Below are positions 34,155 through 42,150 of a DNA stretch of 64,000 bases, piece after piece. Positions within the stretch are counted from its first letter, which is position 1; every line of letters starts with the position of its first letter. Under the pieces are notes generated by a model. It was not told the origin of the DNA. It worked only from the letters and a program-made list of their open reading frames with translations, and searched no databases. A program made the position numbers and the translations under genes. The stretch is from Nitrogeniibacter aestuarii (lineage in GTDB: Bacteria > Pseudomonadota > Gammaproteobacteria > Burkholderiales > Rhodocyclaceae), in contig NZ_CP071321.1 of NCBI RefSeq assembly GCF_017309585.1, forward strand, positions 4,608,001 through 4,672,000, given 5' to 3'.

Positions 34155-35285
34155 ATGCGGTGGGACATCTTCTGCCGGGTTGTGGATAACTTTGGGGATA
34201 TCGGTGTGTGCTGGCGCCTGGCGCGACAGCTGGTGAACGAGCAGGGACGCTGGATACGCCTGTATGTGGATGACTGGATGGCCTTGCGTCGTCTGTTGCC
34301 CGAGGCCCCTGAACGACCTGTTGCCTGCCTTCTGGATGGGGTGGAAGTCTTGCCCTGGTCGCTGGCCGAAGGCGACACCGATGCCGCGGATTGCGTGATC
34401 GAGGCCTTCGCCTGCGAACTGCCGTCGGCGTACCTGAATGCCATGCGCTGCCGGCGCCCGGCGCCGGTGTGGGTGAATCTCGAGTATCTGAGCGCCGAGG
34501 CGTGGATCGAGGACTGTCACGGCCTGCCCTCCCCCGATCCGGCGACCGGGCTGGCAAAGGCCTTCTTTTTTCCCGGCTTCACCTCGCGCACCGGCGGGCT
34601 GATCCGGGAATGCGACGTGTTCGAGCGGCGAGACGCGGCCCAGGCACTCGACGGTCGCCTGCTCTGGCAGACGCGCCACGCCACGCCCGGTGCGTCGGCC
34701 GCGTCGCGCTGGGTATCCCTGTTCAGCTACGAGAATCCCGCGCTGGCCGGATTGCTCGAGGCATGGCAGACCGATGCTCAGCCGACCTTGTTGTGGGTTC
34801 CGGAAGGCAAGGCGCTGCGACAGGTCGCGGACTGCCTCGGGATGGCGGCCGAGGCCGGGGCGCATGTGCGCGCCGGGGCGTTGACGGTGCGGGCACTGCC
34901 GTTCCTGTCGATGCGTGATTACGACGCCCTGCTGGCCTTGTGTGACATCAACTTCGTGCGGGGTGAGGATTCCTTCGTGCGCGCGCAGTGGGCGGCGCGG
35001 CCCATGGTGTGGCAGGCCTACCCCCAGTCGGACGCCACACACCTGGTGAAGGTGAATGCATTTCTGGCACGCTACGCGGCGGCGCTGGACGCGGACGCTC
35101 GTGCAAGGGTTCAGCGTTTCTGGATGGCGTGGAATCAGGGCGGTGACGTCTCGGCCCTGTGGAAGGACTACGCGGCGACCCAGGCCACGCAGGCTCGTCA
35201 CGCCCGTCAATGGTGCCGGGAACTGGGTCGTCAGGGGGATCTCGCCAGAAGGCTGGTGGATTTTGTTGATCGCATTGTAAAATAA
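34155..35285 (+). CDS. earP: EF-P arginine-32 rhamnosyltransferase EarP
   Basis: This 376-aa GT-B glycosyltransferase (GT104, formerly DUF2331) opens with the family signature VVDNFGDIGVCWRLARQL. It carries CDINFVRGEDSFVRAQWAARP and YPQSDATHLVKVNAFL in the C-terminal domain, where the dTDP-rhamnose ring and catalytic acidic residues (Asp in NFGD, Glu in GEDS) are located. It transfers rhamnose from dTDP-rhamnose to Arg32 of elongation factor P, so that EF-P can relieve ribosome stalling at polyproline. The efp gene follows 56 nt later on the same strand and does carry Arg32. The pairing is typical of betaproteobacteria and pseudomonads. Confidence 0.97.
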   Translation: MRWDIFCRVVDNFGDIGVCWRLARQLVNEQGRWIRLYVDDWMALRRLLPEAPERPVACLLDGVEVLPWSLAEGDTDAADCVIEAFACELPSAYLNAMRCRRPAPVWVNLEYLSAEAWIEDCHGLPSPDPATGLAKAFFFPGFTSRTGGLIRECDVFERRDAAQALDGRLLWQTRHATPGASAASRWVSLFSYENPALAGLLEAWQTDAQPTLLWVPEGKALRQVADCLGMAAEAGAHVRAGALTVRALPFLSMRDYDALLALCDINFVRGEDSFVRAQWAARPMVWQAYPQSDATHLVKVNAFLARYAAALDADARARVQRFWMAWNQGGDVSALWKDYAATQATQARHARQWCRELGRQGDLARRLVDFVDRIVK

Positions 35286-35341
35286 CGGGTTTTTAATACC
35301 CTTTCGGCCAGTCGGGCCGTTTCAAGGATCCAGGTGTAAAG

Positions 35342-35899
35342 ATGAAGACTGCTCAGGAACTGCGCTCCGGCAACGTGATCATGGTTGGCAGCGAGCCGCT
35401 GGTCGTGCAGAAGACCGAATACAACAAGTCCGGCCGCAACGCGGCGGTCGTGAAGATGAAGCTCAAGAACCTGCTGACCGGTTCGGGCACCGAATCCGTG
35501 TACAAGGCCGACGACAAGTTCGAAGTGGTCATGCTCGATCGCAAGGAAGTGACCTACTCCTACTTCGCTGATCCGATGTATGTGTTCATGGACGAGGAAT
35601 ACAACCAGTACGAGGTTGAGGCCGAGAACATGACCGATACCCTCAAGTACCTGGAAGACGGCATGCCCTGCGAAGTGGTCTTCTACAACGGTCGTGCCAT
35701 TTCCGTCGAGATGCCCAACTCCGTGGTCCGCGAAGTCGAGTACACCGAGCCGGCCGTCAAGGGCGATACCTCGGGCAAAGTGCTCAAGCCGGCCCGGATC
35801 ACCACGGGCTACGAGCTGATGGTGCCGGCCTTCGTCGAGATCGGCGACAAGATCGAGATCGACACCCGCACCGACGAGTACAAGAACCGCGTGAAGTAA
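35342..35899 (+). CDS. efp: Translation elongation factor P (Arg32 type)
   Basis: This 185-aa protein is full length, with the three OB-like domains of EF-P. The tip of domain I reads NKSGRNAAVVK, so residue 32 is Arg (not the Lys34 of the EpmA/EpmB pathway), which matches modification by EarP directly upstream. Domain III ends with PAFVEIGDKIEIDTRTDEYKNRVK. EF-P binds between P and E sites of the ribosome and speeds bond formation at Pro-Pro motifs. An intrinsic terminator closes the earP–efp unit. Confidence 0.98.
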   Translation: MKTAQELRSGNVIMVGSEPLVVQKTEYNKSGRNAAVVKMKLKNLLTGSGTESVYKADDKFEVVMLDRKEVTYSYFADPMYVFMDEEYNQYEVEAENMTDTLKYLEDGMPCEVVFYNGRAISVEMPNSVVREVEYTEPAVKGDTSGKVLKPARITTGYELMVPAFVEIGDKIEIDTRTDEYKNRVK

Positions 35900-35926
35900 T
35901 CCGGTTCGCTCGATGACGGGAGAAAG

Positions 35927-35949
35927 GGGCACCTTCGGGTGCCCTTTTT
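35927..35949 (+). terminator. Intrinsic terminator after efp (possibly bidirectional)
   Basis: Stem GGGCACC (35927–35933), loop TTCG, GGTGCCC (35938–35944), followed by five T and preceded by AAA. It separates convergent efp and the LysR gene and may serve both. Confidence 0.9.
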
Positions 35950-36845
35950 CATTCGGTTTGCTGGTACACGGGCAGCGCTGCCAGCCCGGTCTTGAGGTGG
36001 TCGATGAGCAGACGCACCTTGGGTGAGATGTGACGTTGCTGCGGCACCATGCCCCACACGGCGGTGTCGGGTACCTGATGACCGGGAAGCAGGGCGCGCA
36101 AGCGCCCCTCGCGGATCGGATCGATCACGTAATAGTCGGGCAGGTGGCACAGCCCGAAACCCCGCAGCGCCGCGTCCAGCACCGCGCTGCCGCTGTTGCA
36201 CTTCCAGTTGCCGTGGGGACGAAAGCTGATTTCGCGGGCACCGGACTGGAAGTGCCAGACGTCAGACGTGCCGATCAGGCAGTTGTGACGGGCCAGTTCG
36301 GACAGGCTGTGAGGTGCGCCGTAGCGATCCAGATACTCGGGCGAGGCACACAGATACATCTTGCGTGGCGCCAGGCGGGTGGCGACCAGGCGCGAGTCCG
36401 GCACCCGGCCGAGTCGGATGGCCAGATCCAGCCCCTCGTGGACGATGTCTTCGGTCTGGTTGGACAGGTCCATCTCCACCTGCAGGCCGGGGTGGGTGGC
36501 CATGAACTCATTGACCAGCGGCACGATGAAGCGCTCGCCGTAAGCCACTGCGCAGGTCAGGCGCAACAGGCCTTTCGGGGTGGAGGCCAGGTCCTGAACC
36601 ACCCGGATTGCTTCATCGTAGCCGTCCTGCAGCTGACGGCAGTACAGCAGGAAGGCCTGACCGGACTCGGTGAGCGAGACCTGACGGGTGGACCGATAGA
36701 ACAGTCGCGTCTGCAGTGATTCTTCCAGTCGAGCGATCTGGCGGCTGATGTGGGAGGTGGAAACCCCCAGCTGTTCGGCCGCTCGGGCGAAGTGGCTGTG
36801 CTGCGCCACCGCCACGAAGGCCTCCATGCCTTCCCATCGGTTCAT
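35949..36845 (-). CDS. LysR family transcriptional regulator
   Basis: The ATG at 36845 (MNRWEGMEAFVAVAQ) is preferred to a TTG one codon earlier, giving 298 aa. The N-terminal winged helix has FARAAEQLGVSTSHISRQIARLEESL as recognition region and LFYRSTRQVSLTESG as wing. The effector-binding domain runs from about 90 (GLLRLTCAVAYGERF). The gene is divergent from frmA, so it is a candidate regulator of the formaldehyde operon. The inverted repeat GAAAAC-AAT-GTTTTC between the two genes is a possible operator. The effector is unknown. Most frm operons in relatives of E. coli use FrmR instead, so this arrangement is different. Confidence 0.92.
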   Translation of the reverse strand: MNRWEGMEAFVAVAQHSHFARAAEQLGVSTSHISRQIARLEESLQTRLFYRSTRQVSLTESGQAFLLYCRQLQDGYDEAIRVVQDLASTPKGLLRLTCAVAYGERFIVPLVNEFMATHPGLQVEMDLSNQTEDIVHEGLDLAIRLGRVPDSRLVATRLAPRKMYLCASPEYLDRYGAPHSLSELARHNCLIGTSDVWHFQSGAREISFRPHGNWKCNSGSAVLDAALRGFGLCHLPDYYVIDPIREGRLRALLPGHQVPDTAVWGMVPQQRHISPKVRLLIDHLKTGLAALPVYQQTE

Positions 36846-36871
36846 CAAGCGCGTCCTTATTGTTGCTGTAT

Positions 36872-36886
36872 GAAAACAATGTTTTC
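36872..36886. promoter_or_regulatory. Candidate operator between the LysR gene and frmA
   Basis: GAAAAC-AAT-GTTTTC is a perfect 6-bp inverted repeat with a 3-bp spacer. It lies 27 nt upstream of the LysR start and about 100 nt upstream of frmA, in an AT-rich stretch. The dyad and position fit LysR-type autoregulation. Confidence 0.45.
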
Positions 36887-36987
36887 CATTTTAGCTAATT
36901 ATTTTTCCTGAGCGAGTTACTACACTGCTTGGGCTATACCCATGCACCCCCACCCCATACCCGCATATAAAAATAGGGAGATACATC

Positions 36988-38106
36988 ATGATCAAGTCGC
37001 GTGCTGCCGTGGCCTGGAAGGCTGGCGCCCCACTGGAAATCACCGAAGTTGATGTCGCACCGCCGAAAAAGGGCGAAGTGTTGGTCCGTATCGTGGCCAC
37101 CGGTGTCTGCCACACCGATGCCTTCACCCTGTCGGGCGCCGATCCGGAAGGCATCTTCCCGTCGATCCTCGGTCACGAGGGTGGCGGCATCGTCGAGGCC
37201 ATTGGCGAGGGCGTGACCTCCGTGGCCGTGGGCGACCACGTCATTCCGCTCTACACGCCCGAGTGCGGAGAGTGCAAGTTCTGTAAATCCGGCAAGACCA
37301 ACCTGTGTCAGGCGATTCGCGCCACCCAGGGCAAGGGCCTGATGCCCGATGGCACCAGCCGTTTCTCCAAGGATGGCGAAACCATCTTCCATTACATGGG
37401 TTGCTCGACCTTCTCCGAGTACACCGTGTTGCCCGAGATTTCCCTGGCCAAGATCAGCAAGGATGCGCCGCTCGAGAAGGTGTGCCTGCTCGGTTGCGGT
37501 GTGACCACCGGGATCGGTGCCGTGCTCAATACCGCCAAGGTCGAGCCGGGTGCCACCATTGCCGTCTTCGGTCTGGGCGGCATCGGCCTGTCTGCCATCA
37601 TCGGCGGCGCCATGGCCAAGGCCAGCCGCATCGTCGCCATCGACGTGAATCCGGGCAAGTTCGAAATCGCCAAGCAACTGGGCGCGACCGACTGCATCAA
37701 CCCGCTCGACTACGACAAGCCGATCCAGGAAGTGATCGTCGATCTCACCGACGGTGGTGTGGATTACTCCTTCGAATGTATCGGCAACGTGAAGGTCATG
37801 CGTTCGGCCCTCGAGTGCTGCCACAAGGGCTGGGGCGAGTCGGTCATCATCGGCGTGGCCGGTGCCGGCGAAGAGATCTCCACCCGTCCGTTCCAGCTGG
37901 TGACCGGTCGTGTGTGGCGTGGTTCCGCCTTCGGTGGCGTGCGCGGTCGTTCCGAGCTCCCCGGTTATGTCGAGCGTGCCCAGAAAGGCGAGATTCCGCT
38001 CGATACCTTCATCACCCACACCATGGGTCTGAATGACATCAACGAAGCGTTCGATCTCATGCACGAAGGCAAGAGCATCCGTACCGTCATCCACTTCGAC
38101 AAGTAA
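36988..38106 (+). CDS. frmA: S-(hydroxymethyl)glutathione dehydrogenase / class III alcohol dehydrogenase
   Basis: This 372-aa zinc alcohol dehydrogenase has the catalytic zinc ligands in GVCHTDAFT and GHEGGG. The structural zinc cysteine set is in CGECKFCKSGKTNLC. The NAD site is FGLGGIGLSAI. Class III markers include FSKDGETIFHYMGCSTFSEY. It oxidises S-hydroxymethylglutathione, formed from formaldehyde and glutathione, to S-formylglutathione, and can also reduce S-nitrosoglutathione. The ribosome site is GGGAGA. The stop shares its last A with the start of frmB, so both are made together. Confidence 0.97.
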   Translation: MIKSRAAVAWKAGAPLEITEVDVAPPKKGEVLVRIVATGVCHTDAFTLSGADPEGIFPSILGHEGGGIVEAIGEGVTSVAVGDHVIPLYTPECGECKFCKSGKTNLCQAIRATQGKGLMPDGTSRFSKDGETIFHYMGCSTFSEYTVLPEISLAKISKDAPLEKVCLLGCGVTTGIGAVLNTAKVEPGATIAVFGLGGIGLSAIIGGAMAKASRIVAIDVNPGKFEIAKQLGATDCINPLDYDKPIQEVIVDLTDGGVDYSFECIGNVKVMRSALECCHKGWGESVIIGVAGAGEEISTRPFQLVTGRVWRGSAFGGVRGRSELPGYVERAQKGEIPLDTFITHTMGLNDINEAFDLMHEGKSIRTVIHFDK

Positions 38107-38963
38107 TGCCCATGGATGCCAACCTGGAACTGATTGCCAGCAACAAGAGCTTCGGCGGCTGGCACAAACGCTACAGGCACCGTTCCTCGGCCACCGGCAC
38201 GGACATGATCTTCGCGATCTATCTGCCGCCAGCGGCCGAGACCGGACCGGTGTCCGTCCTGTACTGGCTCTCCGGCCTCACCTGCACGGATGAAAACTTC
38301 ATGCAGAAGGCCGGCGCCCAGCGCATGGCAGCCGAACTGGGTATCGCCATCGTCGCGCCGGACACCAGTCCGCGCGGCGAAGGGGTGCCGGACGATCCGG
38401 AGGGTGCGTACGACTTCGGTCTGGGCGCCGGTTTCTACGTGAATGCCACGCAGGCACCGTACAACCGCCATTACCACATGTATGACTACGTGACGCAGGA
38501 GCTGCCGGCACTGATCGAGCAGCACTTCCCGGTCACCGACAAGCGTTCGATCAGTGGTCACTCCATGGGCGGTCATGGTGCGCTGATCTGTGCATTGAAG
38601 AACCCCGGGCGTTATCTGTCGGTTTCCGCCTTCTCTCCCATCGTCAGCCCGAGCGATTGTCCGTGGGGTCAGAAGGCGCTGGGCAACTACCTGGGGGACA
38701 ACCGGGACGCCTGGGCCGAGTGGGATACCTGCAAGCTCATTCCAAACGCACCGGAGCGCCTGCCCTTGCTGGTGGATCAGGGTGGAGAGGATGGATTCCT
38801 GGCCGAGCAGCTGCTCACCGAGCGACTCGTCGAGGCCGCGAAGGCCGCTGACCATCCAGCCACGATCCGCATGCAGGCCGGTTACGACCATAGCTACTTC
38901 TTTATTGCGACGTTCATCGAGGACCATCTGCGGCATCATGCTGCAGCATTGGACGCTGCCTGA
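38106..38963 (+). CDS. frmB: S-formylglutathione hydrolase
   Basis: This 285-aa esterase-D-type alpha/beta hydrolase has the nucleophile Ser in SGHSMGGHGALI (near 150), with Asp and His expected near LVDQGGEDGF and YDHSYFF. The N-terminal FGGWHKRYRH and LSGLTCTDENFMQKAGAQ are family marks. It cleaves S-formylglutathione to formate and glutathione, completing detoxification of formaldehyde begun by FrmA. The start overlaps the frmA stop by 1 nt. A second Met two codons later is an alternative start. An intrinsic terminator follows. Confidence 0.97.
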   Translation: MPMDANLELIASNKSFGGWHKRYRHRSSATGTDMIFAIYLPPAAETGPVSVLYWLSGLTCTDENFMQKAGAQRMAAELGIAIVAPDTSPRGEGVPDDPEGAYDFGLGAGFYVNATQAPYNRHYHMYDYVTQELPALIEQHFPVTDKRSISGHSMGGHGALICALKNPGRYLSVSAFSPIVSPSDCPWGQKALGNYLGDNRDAWAEWDTCKLIPNAPERLPLLVDQGGEDGFLAEQLLTERLVEAAKAADHPATIRMQAGYDHSYFFIATFIEDHLRHHAAALDAA

Positions 38964-38988
38964 TTCCAGTGTCATTACCTCGCTTGTG

Positions 38989-39016
38989 GCCGACCTCATC
39001 AGGTCGGCTTTTTTTT
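38989..39016 (+). terminator. Intrinsic terminator after frmB
   Basis: Stem GCCGACCT (38989–38996), loop CATC, AGGTCGGC (39001–39008), followed by eight T. Confidence 0.93.
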
Positions 39017-39116
39017 CTTCAAGTTTTGTGATGTGAGACCGCTCACAGATGACATGAGTCCAGCTGTGGGACAATGTTGGCCTTTCCCGTTTCATTCGAA
39101 TTACATGGAGGCGTCC

Positions 39117-39734
39117 ATGGGCCGGGTGCCCTTGCTGGTTTTGCTCACTGCCTGCACGGCGCTGTTCGCCTGCACGCCTGAAGCCGACCCGCCGGACCCT
39201 CCGCAGCCAGTCGAAACCACCGAAGCGGTGCGCGACGCTGGTCAGGCCGCGAGAGACGCAGTCAAGAAGGCCGGCGAGGCCCTGCGTCGCCTGGGCGGTG
39301 GTAGCTCCGACAACGACACCGATGCCGCATCGGTCGAACCGGTACCCGAGATTGATCCGGTGGCACCGGCGGTCGAGCCCGTGGTGGCGCCACCCGTGCC
39401 GGACGTGGCGCCCGAGGGGGCCCCGCCTGCGGCGGATTCGGTGTCGTCCATCGAACCGATACCGGACGAGACGCAACAGCTCGAAGATGCGCAGCATATT
39501 CAGGTCGAGCGTGATGCCAGTGTGGCGACCCAGGAGGCCAAGGAAAAGATTTTGGAAGCCACACGCCGCGCCGCCGAGCGTGTACGCCAGGCGGGCGCCG
39601 GCATGGTCGATGCCTTCCGCAAGGATGAAGGCAAAGCACAGACCTCCAGTGATACGATGGGCCCATCAGAGGCCGGGAGCGAGACCGGGCCTGCGCCCAC
39701 CGAGACCCCAGCCAACCCACCCAGGCCCGAATGA
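39117..39734 (+). CDS. Proline/glutamate-rich lipoprotein of unknown function
   Basis: The start is the ATG at 39117 (MGRVPLLVLL), placed 6 nt after GGAGG. An in-frame ATG at 39105 overlaps that ribosome site and is less likely. The 205-aa product has a lipoprotein signal with lipobox LFAC. The mature chain is low complexity: an Ala/Lys helix (ARDAVKKAGEALRRLG), then Pro/Val/Glu-rich stretches, a second helix (AKEKILEATRRAAERVRQ), and a Pro-rich end. It may span the periplasm. No family is recognised. The stop overlaps the ampG start by 4 nt, so a link to cell-wall recycling is possible. Confidence 0.75.
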   Translation: MGRVPLLVLLTACTALFACTPEADPPDPPQPVETTEAVRDAGQAARDAVKKAGEALRRLGGGSSDNDTDAASVEPVPEIDPVAPAVEPVVAPPVPDVAPEGAPPAADSVSSIEPIPDETQQLEDAQHIQVERDASVATQEAKEKILEATRRAAERVRQAGAGMVDAFRKDEGKAQTSSDTMGPSEAGSETGPAPTETPANPPRPE

Positions 39735-41026
39735 CCGATTCTGCCGTACCCCGGCGCCGCTGGCAGGATGTGATCCTGAACCGGCGGATGCTCATCTGCA
39801 TCTTCACCGGCTTCGCGTCCGGCCTGCCGCTCTACCTGCTGTTCAATCTTGTTCCCGCCTGGTTGCGGACCGAAGGCCTGTCGCTCAAGACCATCAGTGC
39901 GTTTGCCCTGATCCAGTTTCCCTACACCTGGAAGTTTCTCTGGGCGCCGCTGCTCGATCGATACGGCATCTTGCCGAAGCTGGGGCGTCGGCGCGGGTGG
40001 ATGCTGGTCACCCAGGTCGCACTTCTGGCCTCGATCGCCTGGCTGGGCCGCCTGTCACCGTCCAATGATCTGACCCTGGTGGTCGGGCTGACCGTGATCA
40101 TCGCGCTGGCCTCGGCGACCCTCGACATCGCCCTCGACGCCTTTCGCCGCGAAATCCTGCCCGATGAAGAGCTGGGGCTGGGCAATGCCATTCATGTGAA
40201 CGCCTACCGGATTGCCGGGCTGGTGCCAGGGTCCTTGTCGTTGATCCTGGCCGATTATCTGCCCTGGGATCAGGTCTTCATGATCACCTCGGCCTTCGTG
40301 CTGCCGGGCATGATCATGACGCTCGTGGTGGGTGAGCCGAAAGCGGCGGATTACCGACCCCGCACCCTGCGCGATGCAGTGGTCGAGCCTTTCCACGAAT
40401 TCTTCGGACGCCACGGTGTGCAGTCCGCCCTGCTGGTGCTGCTGTTCATCTTTCTCTACAAGCTCGGCGATTCACTATGCACCGCGCTGGCAACGCCCTT
40501 CTATCTGGACATGGGCTACAGCAAGACCGAGATCGGGGTGATCGCCAAGAACGCCGGCCTCTGGCCGATGGTCATCGGTGGCATTCTAGGTGGCATCTGG
40601 ATGGTCAAGCTGGGCATCAATCGGGCCCTGTGGATCTTCGGTGTGGTGCAGGTGGTGACCATTCTCGGCTTCGTGTGGCTGGCCTGGCTGGGCCCGGCCC
40701 CTTCGGATGGGGGGCGACTTGCCGTGCTGGCCACCGTGATCGCCGGCGAGGCGGTGGGTGCCGGATTGGGCACCACAGCCTTTGTCGCCTTCATGGCCCG
40801 CACCACCCATCCGGCCTATACGGCCACCCAGCTGGCGCTGTTCACCAGCCTCATGGCGGTGCCACGCACCTTCATCAACGCCTCTGCGGGATGGCTGGTC
40901 GATTGGCTCGGGGGCTATCTGCCCTTTTTCTGGCTCTGCTTCTTTCTGGCTTTCCCCGGCATGTTGCTGTTGCTCAAGGTCGCCCCGTGGAACGAGCGGC
41001 CCGAAGACTCAAGGATGTTCTCATGA
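39731..41026 (+). CDS. ampG: AmpG family muropeptide MFS transporter
   Basis: This 431-aa protein has about 12 transmembrane helices. AmpG signatures are present: FASGLPLYLLFNLVPAWLR in helix 1, WKFLWAPLLDRYG with the conserved D-R pair, LDAFRREILPDEELGLGNA, and DSLCTALATPFYLDMGYSKTEIG. AmpG imports GlcNAc-anhydroMurNAc peptides from the periplasm for cell wall recycling, and can set the level of beta-lactamase inducer. It is coupled upstream to a lipoprotein and downstream to the SMUG1-like gene through ATGA overlaps. Confidence 0.94.
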   Translation: MTDSAVPRRRWQDVILNRRMLICIFTGFASGLPLYLLFNLVPAWLRTEGLSLKTISAFALIQFPYTWKFLWAPLLDRYGILPKLGRRRGWMLVTQVALLASIAWLGRLSPSNDLTLVVGLTVIIALASATLDIALDAFRREILPDEELGLGNAIHVNAYRIAGLVPGSLSLILADYLPWDQVFMITSAFVLPGMIMTLVVGEPKAADYRPRTLRDAVVEPFHEFFGRHGVQSALLVLLFIFLYKLGDSLCTALATPFYLDMGYSKTEIGVIAKNAGLWPMVIGGILGGIWMVKLGINRALWIFGVVQVVTILGFVWLAWLGPAPSDGGRLAVLATVIAGEAVGAGLGTTAFVAFMARTTHPAYTATQLALFTSLMAVPRTFINASAGWLVDWLGGYLPFFWLCFFLAFPGMLLLLKVAPWNERPEDSRMFS

Positions 41027-41739
41027 CCCACCCGCTGGTCGATGCCGCCGCGCAGTTGCGCGACGCGGTCGATGCGCTGCATTTTTCTGCCCCGGTCACC
41101 CATGTGTATAACCCGCTGGATTACGCCTGGGCGCCGCATAGAGCGTATCTGGAGCGCTATGGCAGCGGCAAGAAGCGTGTGGTGCTGCTGGGGATGAACC
41201 CGGGCCCCTTCGGCATGGTGCAGACCGGCGTACCCTTCGGTGAGGTCGAGATGGTGCGCCGCTGGATGGGGATCGAAGCCGAGGTGAGCAGGCCGCGTGA
41301 CGAGAGCCCCAAGCGCCCCATCGAGGGCTTTGCCTGTGCCCGGTCCGAAGTGAGCGGGCGTCGTCTGTGGGGGCTCTTCGCGGATCGGTTTGGTGTGGCC
41401 GACGTGTTCTTCGCGGAGCACTTCGTGGCGAATTACTGTCCGCTGGCGTTTCTCGACGGTGGTCGCAATGTCACCCCCGACAAGCTCTCTGCGGCCGAAA
41501 CGCGGCCCTTGTTCGAAGCCTGCGATGCGCATCTTCGCCGCTTGGTCGAAGCGCTGGAGCCTGACTGGGTGGTGGGTGTGGGTGCCTGGGCCCAGAAGCG
41601 GGCGGAGGCCGTGGTGGGCGATCTGCCGCTCAAGATCGGGCGTGTTCTGCATCCCAGCCCGGCCAGTCCGGCCGCCAACCGGGGTTGGGCCGAGGCAGCC
41701 ACCAGACAGTTCCTCGAACAGGGCATATGGCTTGGGTAG
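41023..41739 (+). CDS. SMUG1-type uracil-DNA glycosylase
   Basis: The start is the ATG at 41023, overlapping the ampG stop (ATGA). The product is 238 aa. It shows SMUG1 motif 1 (GMNPGPFGMVQTGVPFG) and the HPSPASPAANRGW motif 2 with its catalytic-loop His. YNPLDYAWAPHR near the N-terminus is also conserved. Such enzymes excise uracil, hydroxymethyluracil and xanthine from DNA; the family was first found in animals and later in Geobacter and other bacteria. Placement after ampG gives no functional clue. Confidence 0.9.
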   Translation: MTHPLVDAAAQLRDAVDALHFSAPVTHVYNPLDYAWAPHRAYLERYGSGKKRVVLLGMNPGPFGMVQTGVPFGEVEMVRRWMGIEAEVSRPRDESPKRPIEGFACARSEVSGRRLWGLFADRFGVADVFFAEHFVANYCPLAFLDGGRNVTPDKLSAAETRPLFEACDAHLRRLVEALEPDWVVGVGAWAQKRAEAVVGDLPLKIGRVLHPSPASPAANRGWAEAATRQFLEQGIWLG

Positions 41740-41799
41740 TAGCCTTGGCATGGTGTTTGCTGCGGTGCAACGTGATTCTGCACCACATGAAGCAACACC

Positions 41800-42075
41800 A
41801 TGACCCAGACAGACCCCCAACTGATCGCCCGGTTCAAGATTCACCTGCGCCGTGTCACTGGCGTCAGCCTTAATACACACCGTTTCTTCGAAGATGCGGA
41901 CTACGCCAAGTCCATGATTGACAGGGCAGAAGAAGAAAACGACGAAACGCTGGTGACGATCGCGGTGCAACTGCGCTACGGCACCGACGACGACCAGCGC
42001 CCGCCGACTCCGACGCCGACCGTTCGCACCAACTCGGGGGAGCGCACGTACCTGTTTGGTGCGCGCGGCGGCTGA
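41800..42075 (+). CDS. Hypothetical small protein
   Basis: This 91-aa soluble protein (MTQTDPQLIARFKIHLRR) has a basic N-terminal helix, an acidic middle (RAEEENDETL) and a Pro/Thr-rich C-terminal part. No domain is recognised and no strong ribosome site is visible. Composition is similar to neighbours. It may be the first gene of the ROK–MOSC group, which starts 75 nt downstream. Confidence 0.6.
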   Translation: MTQTDPQLIARFKIHLRRVTGVSLNTHRFFEDADYAKSMIDRAEEENDETLVTIAVQLRYGTDDDQRPPTPTPTVRTNSGERTYLFGARGG

Positions 42076-42150
42076 ATCGATCACTGACGGGGTTTTCCAG
42101 CCGTTATCGGGCATGAGACGATAGGCCCATTGCCAACGGCGAGGGCCTAT

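Noticed and set aside
34181..34189. Perfect DnaA box TGTGGATAA at the start of earP
   Set aside because: It encodes the conserved VVDNFGD motif of EarP, so the match is explained by protein constraint.
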